Assembly (NCBI RefSeq): GCF_024399335.1
Contig: NZ_CP075339.1
Coordinates: 3,162,001 to 3,226,000 of the forward strand
From: Leucobacter aridicollis
Lineage (GTDB): Bacteria > Actinomycetota > Actinomycetes > Actinomycetales > Microbacteriaceae
DNA: 64,000 nucleotides
Direction of reading: 5' to 3'
The stretch's first letter is position 1, and every line of letters starts with the position of its first letter. Both the position numbers and the translations under genes were made by a program. The notes beneath the pieces are model-generated. The model ran no database searches. It was not told the DNA's origin and saw only the letters and a list, made by a program, of their open reading frames with translations. Below, in pieces: positions 8,251 to 17,557 of the stretch.

Positions 8251-9627
8251 TTATTCAGCGATACCTGTCAGCTTCCTCCGCAGGTGTACTGCCGCAGGCC
8301 TGAGTTCGGAGAGCGCGGCACCAAGTGAGCCTCCGTGGAGGTCCTCGCCTGCGAGGAGCAGAGTTGGATACTCTCGGTTCACTGCCTCGCGCGCCTCGCG
8401 ACGTGCATCCCGCTCCGCATCAGTAGCGAACGGAGCTGCAAGCGTTGTGTGCGAGACGCTCGCCTCGGGCATCAATTGCACACCAAGCTTCTCGACAGCT
8501 TCCGCGATAGGGGGCTGACCGGTGCCACCGAGAGGCTCGGCGGGCCCGGTGAGCCGCAGCACCGATTCCCCCTCAGCGTCGGAGGTCAGTCGGGCTGCCC
8601 AGGGGTCGCCGGCAGCCGAAACGATCACCGCCAGGGCGTCCGTTCCCGCAACGACCCCGGATGGGAGCCCCTGAATGCGGGTTTCGGCATATTGACGTGT
8701 CGTCGTTGGCCGGGCTTCCGCGAGGAGAGAGTGCAGGGAAGTGCGGGGGGCATCAGTGACGATCTGCTCATCACGTGGCCACGCGACAGCGGCCTCCTGA
8801 GCACCGACCGAAGCAGTTGCCTCGACAGCGTCGAGCTCACCGATCACCGCATCGAACCGCTGAGTCGTGCCGCTATCGTCAGTGACGGCCCATCGACCAT
8901 CTGATTCGCGCACACAGGCCGCCACCTCGCCAGCGAAGTGCTCCGCTCCAAACAGCCGGAGTCGCTCAACAAGGAGTTCCCCGAACCGTGGCCAGCCGCC
9001 ATGAGGCTCAACGATCTGTTCACGTGAAGTGTGCTCGTCGAACTGGAGTTCGGCAGCGCCGCTCAGCGATCCTGCCCGGGTGAGCGCCTCGTTGAGGCCA
9101 GGCTCGACGAGTGCCGGCTCGGACCGGTGCGACTGCACCCCGAACCCCTCAACGACGAATGGCTCCACGAGAATCTCGCGCGCATTGCTCCCGAGACGCG
9201 AGTCAACAAGCGCACCGAAGTTGTGCTCCTTGCCGATGGTGAGGACAGGCTTCAGCCTGTCGAGATATGCCCGCAACGCGCCGCCAGTGCCAAGCAGCGC
9301 CATGCACGCCTTCGCGAGAGGCACCGGGGGTATTCCCCAGACTGAGCGCGCCGGGCTCGCGGCCCAGCCTCCTCCACGCGTGCGAAGCATCACGTTGGCG
9401 GCCTCGATCAGTCGCGGCGCTGCCTCAGGATTCGCTGCTCCATCTGCAGCGAGTGGCGCAGCGACCACGTCGAGCAACGCAGAAACCTCGCCGCCGGCGT
9501 GCCGCACCGGGATCTCGGGCAGCCTGACTACCGAGTCGACAATCACTACCGTGACGCCGACCTCGGCGAGGTCGAGCGCGGCGGCAAATGCTGAGATGCC
9601 GCCGCCGAGCAAGAGCACCCGACTCAC
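8251..9627 (-). CDS. hemY: Protoporphyrinogen/coproporphyrinogen oxidase-like flavoprotein
   Basis: A 458-residue FAD amine-oxidase-fold protein expected to oxidise coproporphyrinogen III in the actinobacterial (coproporphyrin-dependent) heme route. The N-terminal dinucleotide fold LLGGGISAFAAALDLAEVGV is present, although the third glycine of GxGxxG is Ala. GGWPRFGELLVERL (family 'GG...l...l') is near residue 200. The C-terminal FAD region LLLAGEDLHGGSLGAAL is clear. It overlaps the CPBP protease gene by 4 bp, downstream of glyS. The sequence is rather divergent from textbook HemY, so an unrelated FAD oxidoreductase is a weaker alternative. Confidence 0.72.
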   Translation of the reverse strand: MSRVLLLGGGISAFAAALDLAEVGVTVVIVDSVVRLPEIPVRHAGGEVSALLDVVAAPLAADGAANPEAAPRLIEAANVMLRTRGGGWAASPARSVWGIPPVPLAKACMALLGTGGALRAYLDRLKPVLTIGKEHNFGALVDSRLGSNAREILVEPFVVEGFGVQSHRSEPALVEPGLNEALTRAGSLSGAAELQFDEHTSREQIVEPHGGWPRFGELLVERLRLFGAEHFAGEVAACVRESDGRWAVTDDSGTTQRFDAVIGELDAVEATASVGAQEAAVAWPRDEQIVTDAPRTSLHSLLAEARPTTTRQYAETRIQGLPSGVVAGTDALAVIVSAAGDPWAARLTSDAEGESVLRLTGPAEPLGGTGQPPIAEAVEKLGVQLMPEASVSHTTLAAPFATDAERDARREAREAVNREYPTLLLAGEDLHGGSLGAALSELRPAAVHLRRKLTGIAE

Positions 9628-10850
9628 GCGGCGCCCGCCCCACCATTCGCGACCGGCGCCGCGCGCCAGACACGGTCAATCCGCTCGCGACCGTAGCCGC
9701 GCTTCTTGAAGATGCGCACGACGAGCCAGGCGAACAGGGCGAGGCCCGCGATCTCGCCGATGACTGATTCGATGCCGCCCGAGCTCTCGACCTGCCCAGT
9801 GCTGCCGCTCAGACCCGCCGACATGAAGCCAAACGCCGCAATATTGTTGATGATGTGAATCGCGATGGCGGCCTCGAGGCCGCCAGTCTTCCACGTCAAC
9901 CAGGCGGCAGTCAGACCCATCAGACCAACTGCCAGTAGGCCCCAGATGTCGTAGATGTGCATCGCAGCGAAGGCGAACGTTGAGAGCCCAATTGCGAGCC
10001 ACGGCGATCGCATCCATGAACCGAGTACCTGCAGGAAAAGCCCCCTGAAGACGACTTCTTCGGCCGCGGCCTGGAACGGCACAAGAAGCAACACGAGGGC
10101 GAACGAGATCAGTGCAGCCGTCGCGTTAAACTCTGGCGCCTCGGCGGCGATAGGCTCAGCCGTCGGGTTGGCGACAAAGCTCTCAATCGCAAGTCCAAAC
10201 AGGATTCCGACGCCGTTCATCACGATCACGCCGAGTACCGCTGCGGCAGTCGTGCGCCACAGGAGCCCCCACCGGATCCGCCCGGCAACAGACCACACCC
10301 TGCCGACGGGCCTGACCCCAAGCGCAAGCATCGCGAGCAGCACAGCCGGGATCATGAGCGCGACGGTGCCGAGGTTCAGCAGGATCGACAGTGGGTGCTG
10401 CGTGTCAAGGATCGGCGCGATCTGCATGAAGAGCGCATCGTTCACGTAGTCGGGGTCGAATGCAAGAAGCAGTGGCATCAGCGCGAGCGAGTACGCGATG
10501 TTCATCGCGAAGTAGATGCTCGCTGCAAGGACAAGCACGACCAGCGGTTTCCACCAGGCGTAGCGCGGGGCGCCGCGATAGAGCCGGTGGTACTCAAGCG
10601 GCTCGGTCTCAACCTCGACAAACTGCGGCTGCTGTTGCGCCCACGCCCACTGTGGGGAGACCGCAGGAGTACCAGCCGGCGGGTACTGCCCCTGTTGCGG
10701 GTACTGGGCCTGTTGCGGGTACGGCGCGTATTGAGGGTGCGGCACGTGAACGTCAGGGTGAGTCGGCGCCGGGACTGGCGTCGACTCACCCTGGGGCTCA
10801 GCCCCTCCGGTGCTTGGCGTGTGACCGTCGATCGGTGGGGGTTGCGTCAT
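9624..10850 (-). CDS. CPBP family intramembrane metalloprotease with Pro/Gln-rich cytosolic tail
   Basis: A 408-residue polytopic membrane protein. Residues 1 to about 75 are low-complexity and rich in P, Q and Y (repeats such as YPQQAQYPQQGQYPP), followed by about eight hydrophobic segments. The CPBP/Abi glutamate motif EEVVFRGLF lies near residue 270 and the histidine motif FAFAAMHIYD near residue 305, matching the catalytic Glu-Glu...Arg and His of Rce1-like proteases. It starts 11 bp after the glyS stop and overlaps hemY by 4 bp. Substrate unknown. The disordered tail suggests partner binding or membrane-proximal regulation. Confidence 0.88.
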   Translation of the reverse strand: MTQPPPIDGHTPSTGGAEPQGESTPVPAPTHPDVHVPHPQYAPYPQQAQYPQQGQYPPAGTPAVSPQWAWAQQQPQFVEVETEPLEYHRLYRGAPRYAWWKPLVVLVLAASIYFAMNIAYSLALMPLLLAFDPDYVNDALFMQIAPILDTQHPLSILLNLGTVALMIPAVLLAMLALGVRPVGRVWSVAGRIRWGLLWRTTAAAVLGVIVMNGVGILFGLAIESFVANPTAEPIAAEAPEFNATAALISFALVLLLVPFQAAAEEVVFRGLFLQVLGSWMRSPWLAIGLSTFAFAAMHIYDIWGLLAVGLMGLTAAWLTWKTGGLEAAIAIHIINNIAAFGFMSAGLSGSTGQVESSGGIESVIGEIAGLALFAWLVVRIFKKRGYGRERIDRVWRAAPVANGGAGAA

Positions 10851-10861
10851 GGTTATCCCTG

Positions 10862-12247
10862 TTACGCGCCGCGAAGACGCTCTGCGAGGTAGGCGTGGAG
10901 CTCGGCGCGGGGCACGCGCTCCTGCTGCATGGTGTCGCGCTCGCGCACGGTCACAGCGTCGTCGTCGAGCGAGTCGAAGTCGACAGTGACGCAGAACGGA
11001 GTACCGATCTCGTCCTGGCGACGGTAGCGGCGACCGATCGCCCCCGAATCGTCGAAGTCGATGTTCCAGTCCTCGCGAAGATCCTGTGCGATCTCACGCG
11101 CGAGCGGCGACAGCTTCTCGTTTCGGCTGAGGGGCAGCACGGCCGCCTTCACGGGCGCGAGGCGCGGATCGAGCGCGAGCATCGTGCGGGTGTCGGTGCC
11201 ACCCTTCGCGTTCGGCACCTCCTCTTCGCGGTAGGCGTCGACGAGGAAGGCCATGAGCGAGCGGGTGAGGCCCGCGGCAGGCTCGATAACGTACGGGGTG
11301 TAGCGCTCGTTCTTCGTCTGGTCAAAGAAGCTGAGGTCCTTGCCCGAGTGCTCCGAGTGCGTCGTGAGGTCGAAGTTCGTGCGGTTTGCGATGCCCTCGA
11401 GCTCGCCCCACTCGCTGCCCTGGAAACCGAAGCGGTACTCGATGTCAGCTGTGCGCTTTGAGTAGTGCGACAGCTTTTCTTTCGGGTGATCGTAGAAGCG
11501 CAGGTTCTCGGCATCGATGCCGAGGTCGACGTACCAGTTCATCCGCTCATTCATCCAGTACTCCTGCCACTCGTCATCAGTGCCAGGCTCGACGAAGAAC
11601 TCCATCTCCATCTGCTCGAACTCGCGAGTGCGGAAGATGAAGTTTCCGGGGGTGATCTCGTTGCGGAAGCTCTTGCCGATCTGACCGATGCCGAAGGGAG
11701 GCTTCATGCGTGCCGACTGCAGCACGTTCGCGAAGTTCACGAAGATGCCCTGAGCGGTCTCGGGGCGCAGGTAGTGCAGCCCGGCCTCATCGTCGACGGG
11801 CCCGAGGTAGGTCTTCAGGAGGCCCGAGAATGCTCGGGGCTCAGTGAACTGACCGCGCGTGCCGCAGGCGACACAGACGACCTCAGAGAGGCCGTCCTTG
11901 GGTTCGCGGCCCTTCTTCTCCTCGAACTCCTCGATGAGGTGATCCTCGCGGTAGCGCTTGTGGCAGTTCAGGCACTCGACGAGCGGGTCGCTGAAGACCT
12001 CGACGTGACCCGACGCCTCCCAGACGCGCTTCGGAAGGATGACGCTTGAGTCGATGCCGACGACGTCGTCGCGGCGCTGAACCATCGCCTTCCACCACTG
12101 GCGCTTGATGTTCTCCTTGAGAGCGGTTCCCAGCGGGCCGTAGTCCCACGCTGAGCGCGACCCACCGTAGATCTCACCTGCTTGGAAGACGAAGCCGCGG
12201 TGGCGGGCGAGAGAGATGACCTTATCGAGGCGGGACTGTTCAGCCAT
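10862..12247 (-). CDS. glyS: Glycyl-tRNA synthetase (dimeric alpha2 type)
   Basis: A 461-residue class II synthetase that charges tRNA-Gly. Seen: [20 protein letters not shown] at the N-terminus, motif 2 [20 protein letters not shown], the glycine-binding EMEFF segment, motif 3-like [14 protein letters not shown], and a C-terminal anticodon-binding domain. Two CxxC pairs (CLNCHKR and CVACGTR) form a probable zinc-knuckle insertion. The length fits the actinobacterial enzyme. The frame begins at a GTG at 12259, but the ATG at 12247 is preceded by GGAG and starts like homologues (MAEQSRLDK), so it is chosen. First gene of glyS-CPBP-hemY. Confidence 0.96.
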   Translation of the reverse strand: MAEQSRLDKVISLARHRGFVFQAGEIYGGSRSAWDYGPLGTALKENIKRQWWKAMVQRRDDVVGIDSSVILPKRVWEASGHVEVFSDPLVECLNCHKRYREDHLIEEFEEKKGREPKDGLSEVVCVACGTRGQFTEPRAFSGLLKTYLGPVDDEAGLHYLRPETAQGIFVNFANVLQSARMKPPFGIGQIGKSFRNEITPGNFIFRTREFEQMEMEFFVEPGTDDEWQEYWMNERMNWYVDLGIDAENLRFYDHPKEKLSHYSKRTADIEYRFGFQGSEWGELEGIANRTNFDLTTHSEHSGKDLSFFDQTKNERYTPYVIEPAAGLTRSLMAFLVDAYREEEVPNAKGGTDTRTMLALDPRLAPVKAAVLPLSRNEKLSPLAREIAQDLREDWNIDFDDSGAIGRRYRRQDEIGTPFCVTVDFDSLDDDAVTVRERDTMQQERVPRAELHAYLAERLRGA

Positions 12248-12413
12248 GTGTGTATTCACTCCAAGGGGCAGACGGGGATCTTGGTTCGTGTCGGGCGCCG
12301 ACTGGCGCGCACGGACCCCTCCATCCTAGCCCTCGACGTGTGAGTTCGACTGGGCATCACGCTTTCCCTGACGTGCCTGCCGGAGCGCCCCTCGTACCGT
12401 AGCCGGAATGCAC

Positions 12414-12456
12414 GTGCAGCCCCACGGTCGAGACTGTCGGCGACGTGGGGCTGCAC
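12414..12456 (-). terminator. Hairpin terminator after the 2-hydroxyacid dehydrogenase gene
   Basis: A perfect 13-bp inverted repeat (GTGCAGCCCCACG / CGTGGGGCTGCAC) with a 17-nt loop, starting 22 bp after the dehydrogenase stop. No U-tract, as is common in high-GC actinobacteria. Confidence 0.75.
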
Positions 12457-12478
12457 CGGAAAAGCGATTCAGTGCCTG

Positions 12479-13414
12479 TCAGCCACCCAAAACGATGTTC
12501 TCGGGGCGTTCCCCGGCACGAAGCTTTGAGATCTGCCTTGAGATCAGGGAGACCATGCGAGGCATCATCGCAGTCGAATCCCCTCCCGCGTGCGGCGTGA
12601 TGAGGGCGTTCGGTAGTGACCACAGCGGGTGGTCGGCCGGGAGTGGCTCAGGGTCGGTGACGTCAAGCGCAGCTCGAAGGCGGCCCTTGGTGAGTTCTGC
12701 GACGAGATCGTCAGTCACGACGAGGGGCCCGCGGCCGACGTTCACGATGAGCGCGTCATCGGGCAGCGCCGCGAGAGCGGCGGCGTCGAACAGCCCTCGT
12801 GTCTCGTCGCTGAGCGGCAGACCCAGGATCAGCACCTCGGTCTGTGGCAGGAGTGTGTGCAACTCGTCGAGGCCGTGAACGTGCACGGTCTCCCCAGCAA
12901 GGTTTTGCTCGTCACGTGCGGACCGCGCGAGCCGTGTGATCTTCGTCTCGAACCCGGCAAGACGGGCTTCGATCGCCTTGCCGACACCGCCGTAGCCCAC
13001 GATGAGCACGTTGCGATCTGCGAGGCTCGGGAAGGTCTGCAGCTCCCACTTGCCTTCAAGCCCGTCGCGAATGAATCGTGGCAGCCCGCGCTGTGAGGCG
13101 ATCGCGAGCCCGACAGCGAGCTCAGCCGTGGCCGCCTCGTGCACCGAGGTCGCGTTCGCGAGCGTGTAGCCGCTCGGCAAGAACTTCTCGATGCCGTTGT
13201 AACCGATCGACTGCCACTGGATCAGCTGAGTCGAGACTTCCGCGACGTTGGCGAGCCTGCGAATGCCACCCCAGTATGGCGGCACAATGATGTCGATATG
13301 GGGTCGGGGAGCCGGGCCTTCAAGGTCCCATTCGACGATGTCGACGCCGTCGATCTCTCCAATCGCCTCACGCAGTCCCGGATCAGTCGGCAGTGACACA
13401 ACGAAATCGCTCAT
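12479..13414 (-). CDS. D-isomer-specific 2-hydroxyacid dehydrogenase
   Basis: A 311-residue NAD(P)-dependent oxidoreductase. The Rossmann motif VGYGGVG is near residue 143, the catalytic Arg lies in NVGRGPLV, the Glu in DPEPLPADHPLW and the His in ITPHAGG, giving a complete R-E-H triad. The family interconverts 2-keto acids and D-2-hydroxy acids (phosphoglycerate, glyoxylate/hydroxypyruvate, lactate-type substrates). The short N-terminal substrate domain fits the glyoxylate/hydroxypyruvate-like branch. Monocistronic, with a strong hairpin downstream. Substrate undecided. Confidence 0.9.
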   Translation of the reverse strand: MSDFVVSLPTDPGLREAIGEIDGVDIVEWDLEGPAPRPHIDIIVPPYWGGIRRLANVAEVSTQLIQWQSIGYNGIEKFLPSGYTLANATSVHEAATAELAVGLAIASQRGLPRFIRDGLEGKWELQTFPSLADRNVLIVGYGGVGKAIEARLAGFETKITRLARSARDEQNLAGETVHVHGLDELHTLLPQTEVLILGLPLSDETRGLFDAAALAALPDDALIVNVGRGPLVVTDDLVAELTKGRLRAALDVTDPEPLPADHPLWSLPNALITPHAGGDSTAMMPRMVSLISRQISKLRAGERPENIVLGG

Positions 13415-13484
13415 TTCCCCAGTCTAGGGGCGCGGTGTGCTTCCCCGCTGCTCGGGTCTCGCGTGATCCGAATCGTGGCCGCGG

Positions 13485-14441
13485 CTAGGGCCCCAGGGTC
13501 GCCCGCAGCTCGCTCACGAAGTGCGCCATCGTTGCGGCCGCCTGCTCTCTTGCGCTGGCGGATTCTTCCGGCCGATTCAGGTAGCCGTGCACGGTGCCGG
13601 CTTCGATCGTCTCCGTCACGGTAACTCCCGCGGCCCGCAGTTGATCGGCGAATTCTTCGCCAGACGCGCGCAGCTCGTCGGCGTCGGCGTTGACAATGAT
13701 TGTTGGAGGGAGAAGCGCGAGCCTCGCTGCGGGCAGCTCACCCGCGACAAGGGCGCCAGCGTCCCTCCCCTCACTTCCGAGGTAGAAGTCGTACATCTCG
13801 GCGATGCGATCCGCGCGGAACCGCCGCGCCTCAGGCAATGCTGCGACGGCGTCGGCAAGCTGCGGATCGACGCGCTGCGTGCGGTGCAGTGTCGGATACT
13901 CAAGGAGCAGGGCCGCCGCCGCGCGCTCGGGGGCCGTCTCAGCCTGCGCAAGCGTCGCGAGGGTCGCGAGATGGGCGCCGGCGCTCGCCCCTCCGACGAC
14001 GAGCGGGCCGCCGTATTCCGCCCCAGCCCAGGCAACGACGGCGGCGACGTCGTTCGCCGGTGCTGGCGCCTTCACTGTTTCGCTCGCGAGCACGTAATCG
14101 ACAGAGATGACTCGCAGACCAGCCGCCGCGAAACTGCGCGCCACCCAGTCGGCCTCTGGCCAGTCGAGCGTGCCCCGGATAAACGAGCCGCCGTGCGCCC
14201 AGACAAGCGTCGCCCAGGGCTCGGCGTCGCCCGCGGGCTCATAGCCGCGTACCGGAACCCGATCAGAACCGATGCGATTGATTCCACCGTCGGGGGCGGG
14301 CCCCGGCCCCGCGACTTCGAAGGACGTGACGCTCACACGACTCACAAGTTCATCTCCTTCAGCTTCGCTCGGCACGCACGCCGACAGCATGAGCATCGCC
14401 GCAAGCACGAGCGGTGCAGCCCGGAGCAACGATCGCCGCAT
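13485..14441 (-). CDS. Secreted lipoprotein alpha/beta hydrolase (esterase)
   Basis: A 318-residue esterase of the hormone-sensitive-lipase type, anchored outside the membrane. The signal peptide RRSLLRAAPLVLAAMLMLSAC carries a lipobox LSAC at about residues 18-21. The oxyanion motif HGGSFIRG, nucleophile GGASAGAH (Ser in GASAG), acid in NADADEL and histidine in GTVHGYL form a complete triad. The frame extends upstream to 14519, but the ATG at 14441 gives the proper signal peptide and has GTGGGA before it. The ATG of the divergent S33 hydrolase lies 40 bp away. Natural ester substrate unknown. Confidence 0.87.
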   Translation of the reverse strand: MRRSLLRAAPLVLAAMLMLSACVPSEAEGDELVSRVSVTSFEVAGPGPAPDGGINRIGSDRVPVRGYEPAGDAEPWATLVWAHGGSFIRGTLDWPEADWVARSFAAAGLRVISVDYVLASETVKAPAPANDVAAVVAWAGAEYGGPLVVGGASAGAHLATLATLAQAETAPERAAAALLLEYPTLHRTQRVDPQLADAVAALPEARRFRADRIAEMYDFYLGSEGRDAGALVAGELPAARLALLPPTIIVNADADELRASGEEFADQLRAAGVTVTETIEAGTVHGYLNRPEESASAREQAAATMAHFVSELRATLGP

Positions 14442-14481
14442 TCCCACAGTATATTTGCGCCCGGTGCGCAAGAATGGAGCC

Positions 14482-15366
14482 ATGAACGACCAGCACTCCC
14501 CCGGACGCCGCGACTTCACCTACACCGATGAACACGGCATCGAGATCAGCGCATACGCGTGGCTGCCCGATCCCGAACGGCAGCCTGAGCCTGTCGGCGC
14601 CGTGCAGATCTCACACGGCATTGGCGAGCACGCCCTGCGCTACGACAGCTTCGCGCGTTTCCTCGCGCGAGCGGGGCTTGCCGTGTACGCGAACGACCAC
14701 CGCGGTCACGGCGAGACCGGCCGCCGCCAGCATGACGGCGACCTCGCGCTTCTCGGCAAGCTCGGACCGGGCGGCCTTCGCGCAGCAGAGGGGGTCATTC
14801 GGCAGCTCACTGGCATCATTCGGTCCGAGCACCCCGGACTGCGAGTCGCTCAGTTCGGTCATTCGTGGGGCTCGCTCATGACCCAGCGAATTCTCAACGA
14901 TGCGCCCCGGCAGTGGGACGCCGTCGTGCTCTCGGGGAGCGCCTATCGGACGCCGCGGTTCATGGAGAGCGGGAATCTCAATGCCATGTGGGCGGACGCA
15001 GACGGGGCGAACGGCTTCGAGTGGTTGAGCCGCGACCCAGAAACGGCCGCCGCGTTCATCGCGGATCCCCTGTGCTTCGAGGCGAACGTCTTGAAGCTGT
15101 TCGGAGTCAGCGACGGACTGAGGCTATTCGGCACCCCTGGCGCCGGCCTCGCCGTCGACGTCCCGCTGCTCATCGTCTCTGGAAGTGACGACCCGCTCAG
15201 TCGCGCCGACGGGTTGCGTCGCCTCGCCGACGCCTACCGCGCCCGAGGCGTGCGCGACGTGGCACTCAAGGTGTACCCGGGCGCCCGTCACGAACTCCTC
15301 AACGAGACGAACCGCGAGGCGGTCTACACAGACCTCGCGACCTGGCTGCTCGAACACCTCGAATAG
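14482..15366 (+). CDS. Alpha/beta hydrolase, monoacylglycerol-lipase-like (S33 family)
   Basis: A 294-residue cytosolic hydrolase of the Hydrolase_4 family. Seen: VQISHGIGEHALRYDSFARF (oxyanion loop), NDHRGHGETG, nucleophile elbow QFGHSWGSLM, acid in VSGSDDPLS and catalytic His in GARHELLNE. It matches bacterial monoacylglycerol lipase / lysophospholipase proteins in motif order and length. The ATG has TGGAG very close upstream. The frame that runs upstream overlaps the divergent lipoprotein gene and is not real. Converges on the GntR gene with 39 bp between stops. Confidence 0.88.
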   Translation: MNDQHSPGRRDFTYTDEHGIEISAYAWLPDPERQPEPVGAVQISHGIGEHALRYDSFARFLARAGLAVYANDHRGHGETGRRQHDGDLALLGKLGPGGLRAAEGVIRQLTGIIRSEHPGLRVAQFGHSWGSLMTQRILNDAPRQWDAVVLSGSAYRTPRFMESGNLNAMWADADGANGFEWLSRDPETAAAFIADPLCFEANVLKLFGVSDGLRLFGTPGAGLAVDVPLLIVSGSDDPLSRADGLRRLADAYRARGVRDVALKVYPGARHELLNETNREAVYTDLATWLLEHLE

Positions 15367-15405
15367 TCCTTCGAGTCCGCACGTGCCGCTATGCGCAAGC
15401 GCGTG

Positions 15406-16092
15406 TCAGCCAAGATCGAGGCGCTCGTAGCCCGCGAGCAGGATCCGCTCCGCGAGAAACAGATAGTCCTTCAGCTGCGCGGCCGCCTGCTCAGTCTGAC
15501 CCGCCTCAAGCATCTCGACGATCTCAAGGTTTCGTTCGAGGAACGGGGCGTGGAGGTACTCGGGGTCGTCGATGAGTCCGAATGCGAGCCGGAGCTCGGC
15601 CGTCAGCTGGCCGTAGAGCCGGTTCAGGCGCGGGCTGTCGGCGAGCTCGAAGATTGCCTGGTGAAAGCGGATGTTCGCGCCAGCGATTGCCGGCCAATCG
15701 TCGCGCAGGCGAAACTCGAGCGCTTCCTCGACCGCGGCGCGCATCTTCGCGAGTGCTGGGTGGCGCGGTAGCGCCTCTGAGACGGCCTGGCATTCGATGA
15801 GCCGCCGCACTCGATACACGTCAATGATCGTGTTGATGTTGGGAATCGCGACGCACGCGCCGCGGTGAGGTACCTGGGTGATGAGGCCCTCTTGACTGAG
15901 GGTTCTGAAGGCCTCGCGCAGCGTGTTGCGCGAGATGCCCAGGGACTCGGCAAGCTTTGCCTCGGGGACGCGGTCGCCGGGTTTGAGTTCGCCGTCTGCG
16001 ATCCGTCCACGGATCTCAGCTGCGGCTTCCATCGCCCTCGACACTGCCGCGGTTTCACCATCAGCCGGCGACGATTGGCGTGGGGACGACAT
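15406..16092 (-). CDS. GntR family regulator, FCD subfamily (probable regulator of the pxp operon)
   Basis: A 228-residue repressor-type protein. A GntR winged helix (IRGRIADGELKPGDRV, then LAESLGISRNTLREAFRTL) occupies about residues 22-85. An all-helical FCD ligand domain follows, with Asp/His candidate metal ligands such as the His of IRFHQAIF. The ATG at 16092 is preferred over an upstream ATG at 16152. It faces the transporter-pxpA-pxpBC-carboxylase operon across 147 bp containing two inverted repeats, so it most likely controls that operon. In Bacillus the equivalent cluster carries an IclR-type regulator (KipR), so the regulator type differs here. Confidence 0.88.
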   Translation of the reverse strand: MSSPRQSSPADGETAAVSRAMEAAAEIRGRIADGELKPGDRVPEAKLAESLGISRNTLREAFRTLSQEGLITQVPHRGACVAIPNINTIIDVYRVRRLIECQAVSEALPRHPALAKMRAAVEEALEFRLRDDWPAIAGANIRFHQAIFELADSPRLNRLYGQLTAELRLAFGLIDDPEYLHAPFLERNLEIVEMLEAGQTEQAAAQLKDYLFLAERILLAGYERLDLG

Positions 16093-16127
16093 GCGTGCAG
16101 TGTAGCAAGCACACCGCCTAGACCAGA

Positions 16128-16163
16128 GATTGTTGAGCAATCGTTCTTGCATTGTTCAAACAA
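16128..16163. promoter_or_regulatory. Candidate GntR operators in front of the pxp operon
   Basis: Two palindromes lie 10 bp apart. The first has arms GATTG / CAATC (16128-16142). The second is TTGTT-CA-AACAA (16152-16163) with perfect 5-bp arms. FCD-type GntR proteins typically bind short dyads with GT...AC half-sites, as in the second site. They sit midway between the divergent starts. Confidence 0.5.
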
Positions 16164-16239
16164 ACGTGTACGCTGATGGAACGGATTAGTCCACACTTCT
16201 GTCAAGCACGTGACGCAACGACGCGAAAGGCCCTCAGCG

Positions 16240-17532
16240 ATGAGCACCTCACACTCCCCCGACCACGACGAGCCCGGCGGCACCCAGACCACCGTCCCCG
16301 GCCCAGCCACCGTCGCAAGCGGGGCGGTCGGCTTCGCGAAGGCCCGGCGATCCTCACTGCTCGGTGCAATCTTCCTGATGGCGACATCGGCCATCGGCCC
16401 CGGCTTCATCACCCAGACCGCGACTTTCACCGCGACGCTCGGCGCAGCATTCGCGTTCGGCATCCTCGTCTCGATCGTCATCGACTTCATCGTCCAGGCG
16501 AACATCTGGCAGATCATCACCCTCTCCGGCAAGCGCGCTGCTGAACTCGCGAACGCCGCCATTCCGTATTCCGGGTACCTCCTCTCGGTGCTCGTGATCC
16601 TCGGCGGCCTTGTGTTTAACATCGGGAACATCGCTGGCGCGGGGCTCGGACTGAACGCGCTGTTCGGGCTCGACCCGCGCATCGGTGGCGCGATCAGCGC
16701 CGCACTTGCGATCGCCATCTTCCTCTCGCACCGTGCGGGCCTCATCATGGACCGCACGATCATCGTCCTCGGCATCATGATGGTTGGCCTGACGATCGCC
16801 GTCGCGATCGTCGCAAACCCACCCGTCGGCGACGCGCTTCGGCAGACCGTACTGCCCGACAGCATCGACTTCGCCGCGATCACCACGATCGTCGGCGGCA
16901 CAGTCGGCGGCTACATCACCTACGCCGGCGCACACAAACTGCTCGACTCGGGCACGACTGGCCCCGAGCACATCACACAGGTCACCCGTTCAGCATTCTT
17001 CGGCATCGCGGTGACCGGCGTCATGCGTTACGTGCTATTCCTTGCCTTCCTCGGGGTCACCGCAAGTGGCGTGATGCTTGATCTCGCCGCAAACCCCGCC
17101 GCACAGGCCTTTGAGGCCGCCGCTGGAACGTGGGGCATGCGCGCATTCGGCCTGGTCCTGTGGGCAGCCGCAATCTCGAGCGTGATCGGCGCAGCGTTCA
17201 CCTCCGTATCGTTCATGACGGTGTTCAGCGCAAAGCTCGACATGCGCGCCCGGAACTGGGCGACAGTAATCTTCATCGCGGTCGGCCTGACCGTGTTCCT
17301 CATCATGGGAACGACCCCCGTCGCTCTCCTTGTCTTTGCTGGCGGCTTCAACGGCCTCATCCTGCCGATCGGTTTCACAGTGTTCATGTACATCGGGTGG
17401 TTCAGGCGCGACCTGCTCGGTGGGCACCGCATTCGGCTCTGGCTGCTCGTGCTCGGTACGCTCATGACAGCGCTCACCTGGTACATGGGGGCTGTCTCCT
17501 TCAGCTCCATCTTCAAGTTCCTCGGCGCATAG
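16240..17532 (+). CDS. NRAMP-fold transporter (YcsG-like), probable 5-oxoproline-island permease
   Basis: A 430-residue membrane protein with about 11 hydrophobic helices and the NRAMP/LeuT fold ([21 protein letters not shown] in helix 1). The DPGN metal motif of true Mn/Fe transporters is replaced by IGPGF, and helix 6 lacks the usual Met-Pro-His (here [12 protein letters not shown]). It is therefore unlikely to carry divalent metal in the canonical way. Bacillus ycsG, an NRAMP relative, lies beside ycsF (pxpA) in the same gene order, so import of an oxoproline-like solute is my inference. The ATG at 16240 has GAAAGG upstream. First gene of the operon. Confidence 0.82.
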   Translation: MSTSHSPDHDEPGGTQTTVPGPATVASGAVGFAKARRSSLLGAIFLMATSAIGPGFITQTATFTATLGAAFAFGILVSIVIDFIVQANIWQIITLSGKRAAELANAAIPYSGYLLSVLVILGGLVFNIGNIAGAGLGLNALFGLDPRIGGAISAALAIAIFLSHRAGLIMDRTIIVLGIMMVGLTIAVAIVANPPVGDALRQTVLPDSIDFAAITTIVGGTVGGYITYAGAHKLLDSGTTGPEHITQVTRSAFFGIAVTGVMRYVLFLAFLGVTASGVMLDLAANPAAQAFEAAAGTWGMRAFGLVLWAAAISSVIGAAFTSVSFMTVFSAKLDMRARNWATVIFIAVGLTVFLIMGTTPVALLVFAGGFNGLILPIGFTVFMYIGWFRRDLLGGHRIRLWLLVLGTLMTALTWYMGAVSFSSIFKFLGA

Positions 17533-17557
17533 CCGCGCCACAGAGAAAGGGGCATCG

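Noticed and set aside
15624..16901. 425-codon minus-strand frame crossing the GntR gene and the NRAMP gene
   Set aside because: It runs over the divergent promoter region and two well-supported genes; its sequence is a mix of their antisense and frame-shifted readings.
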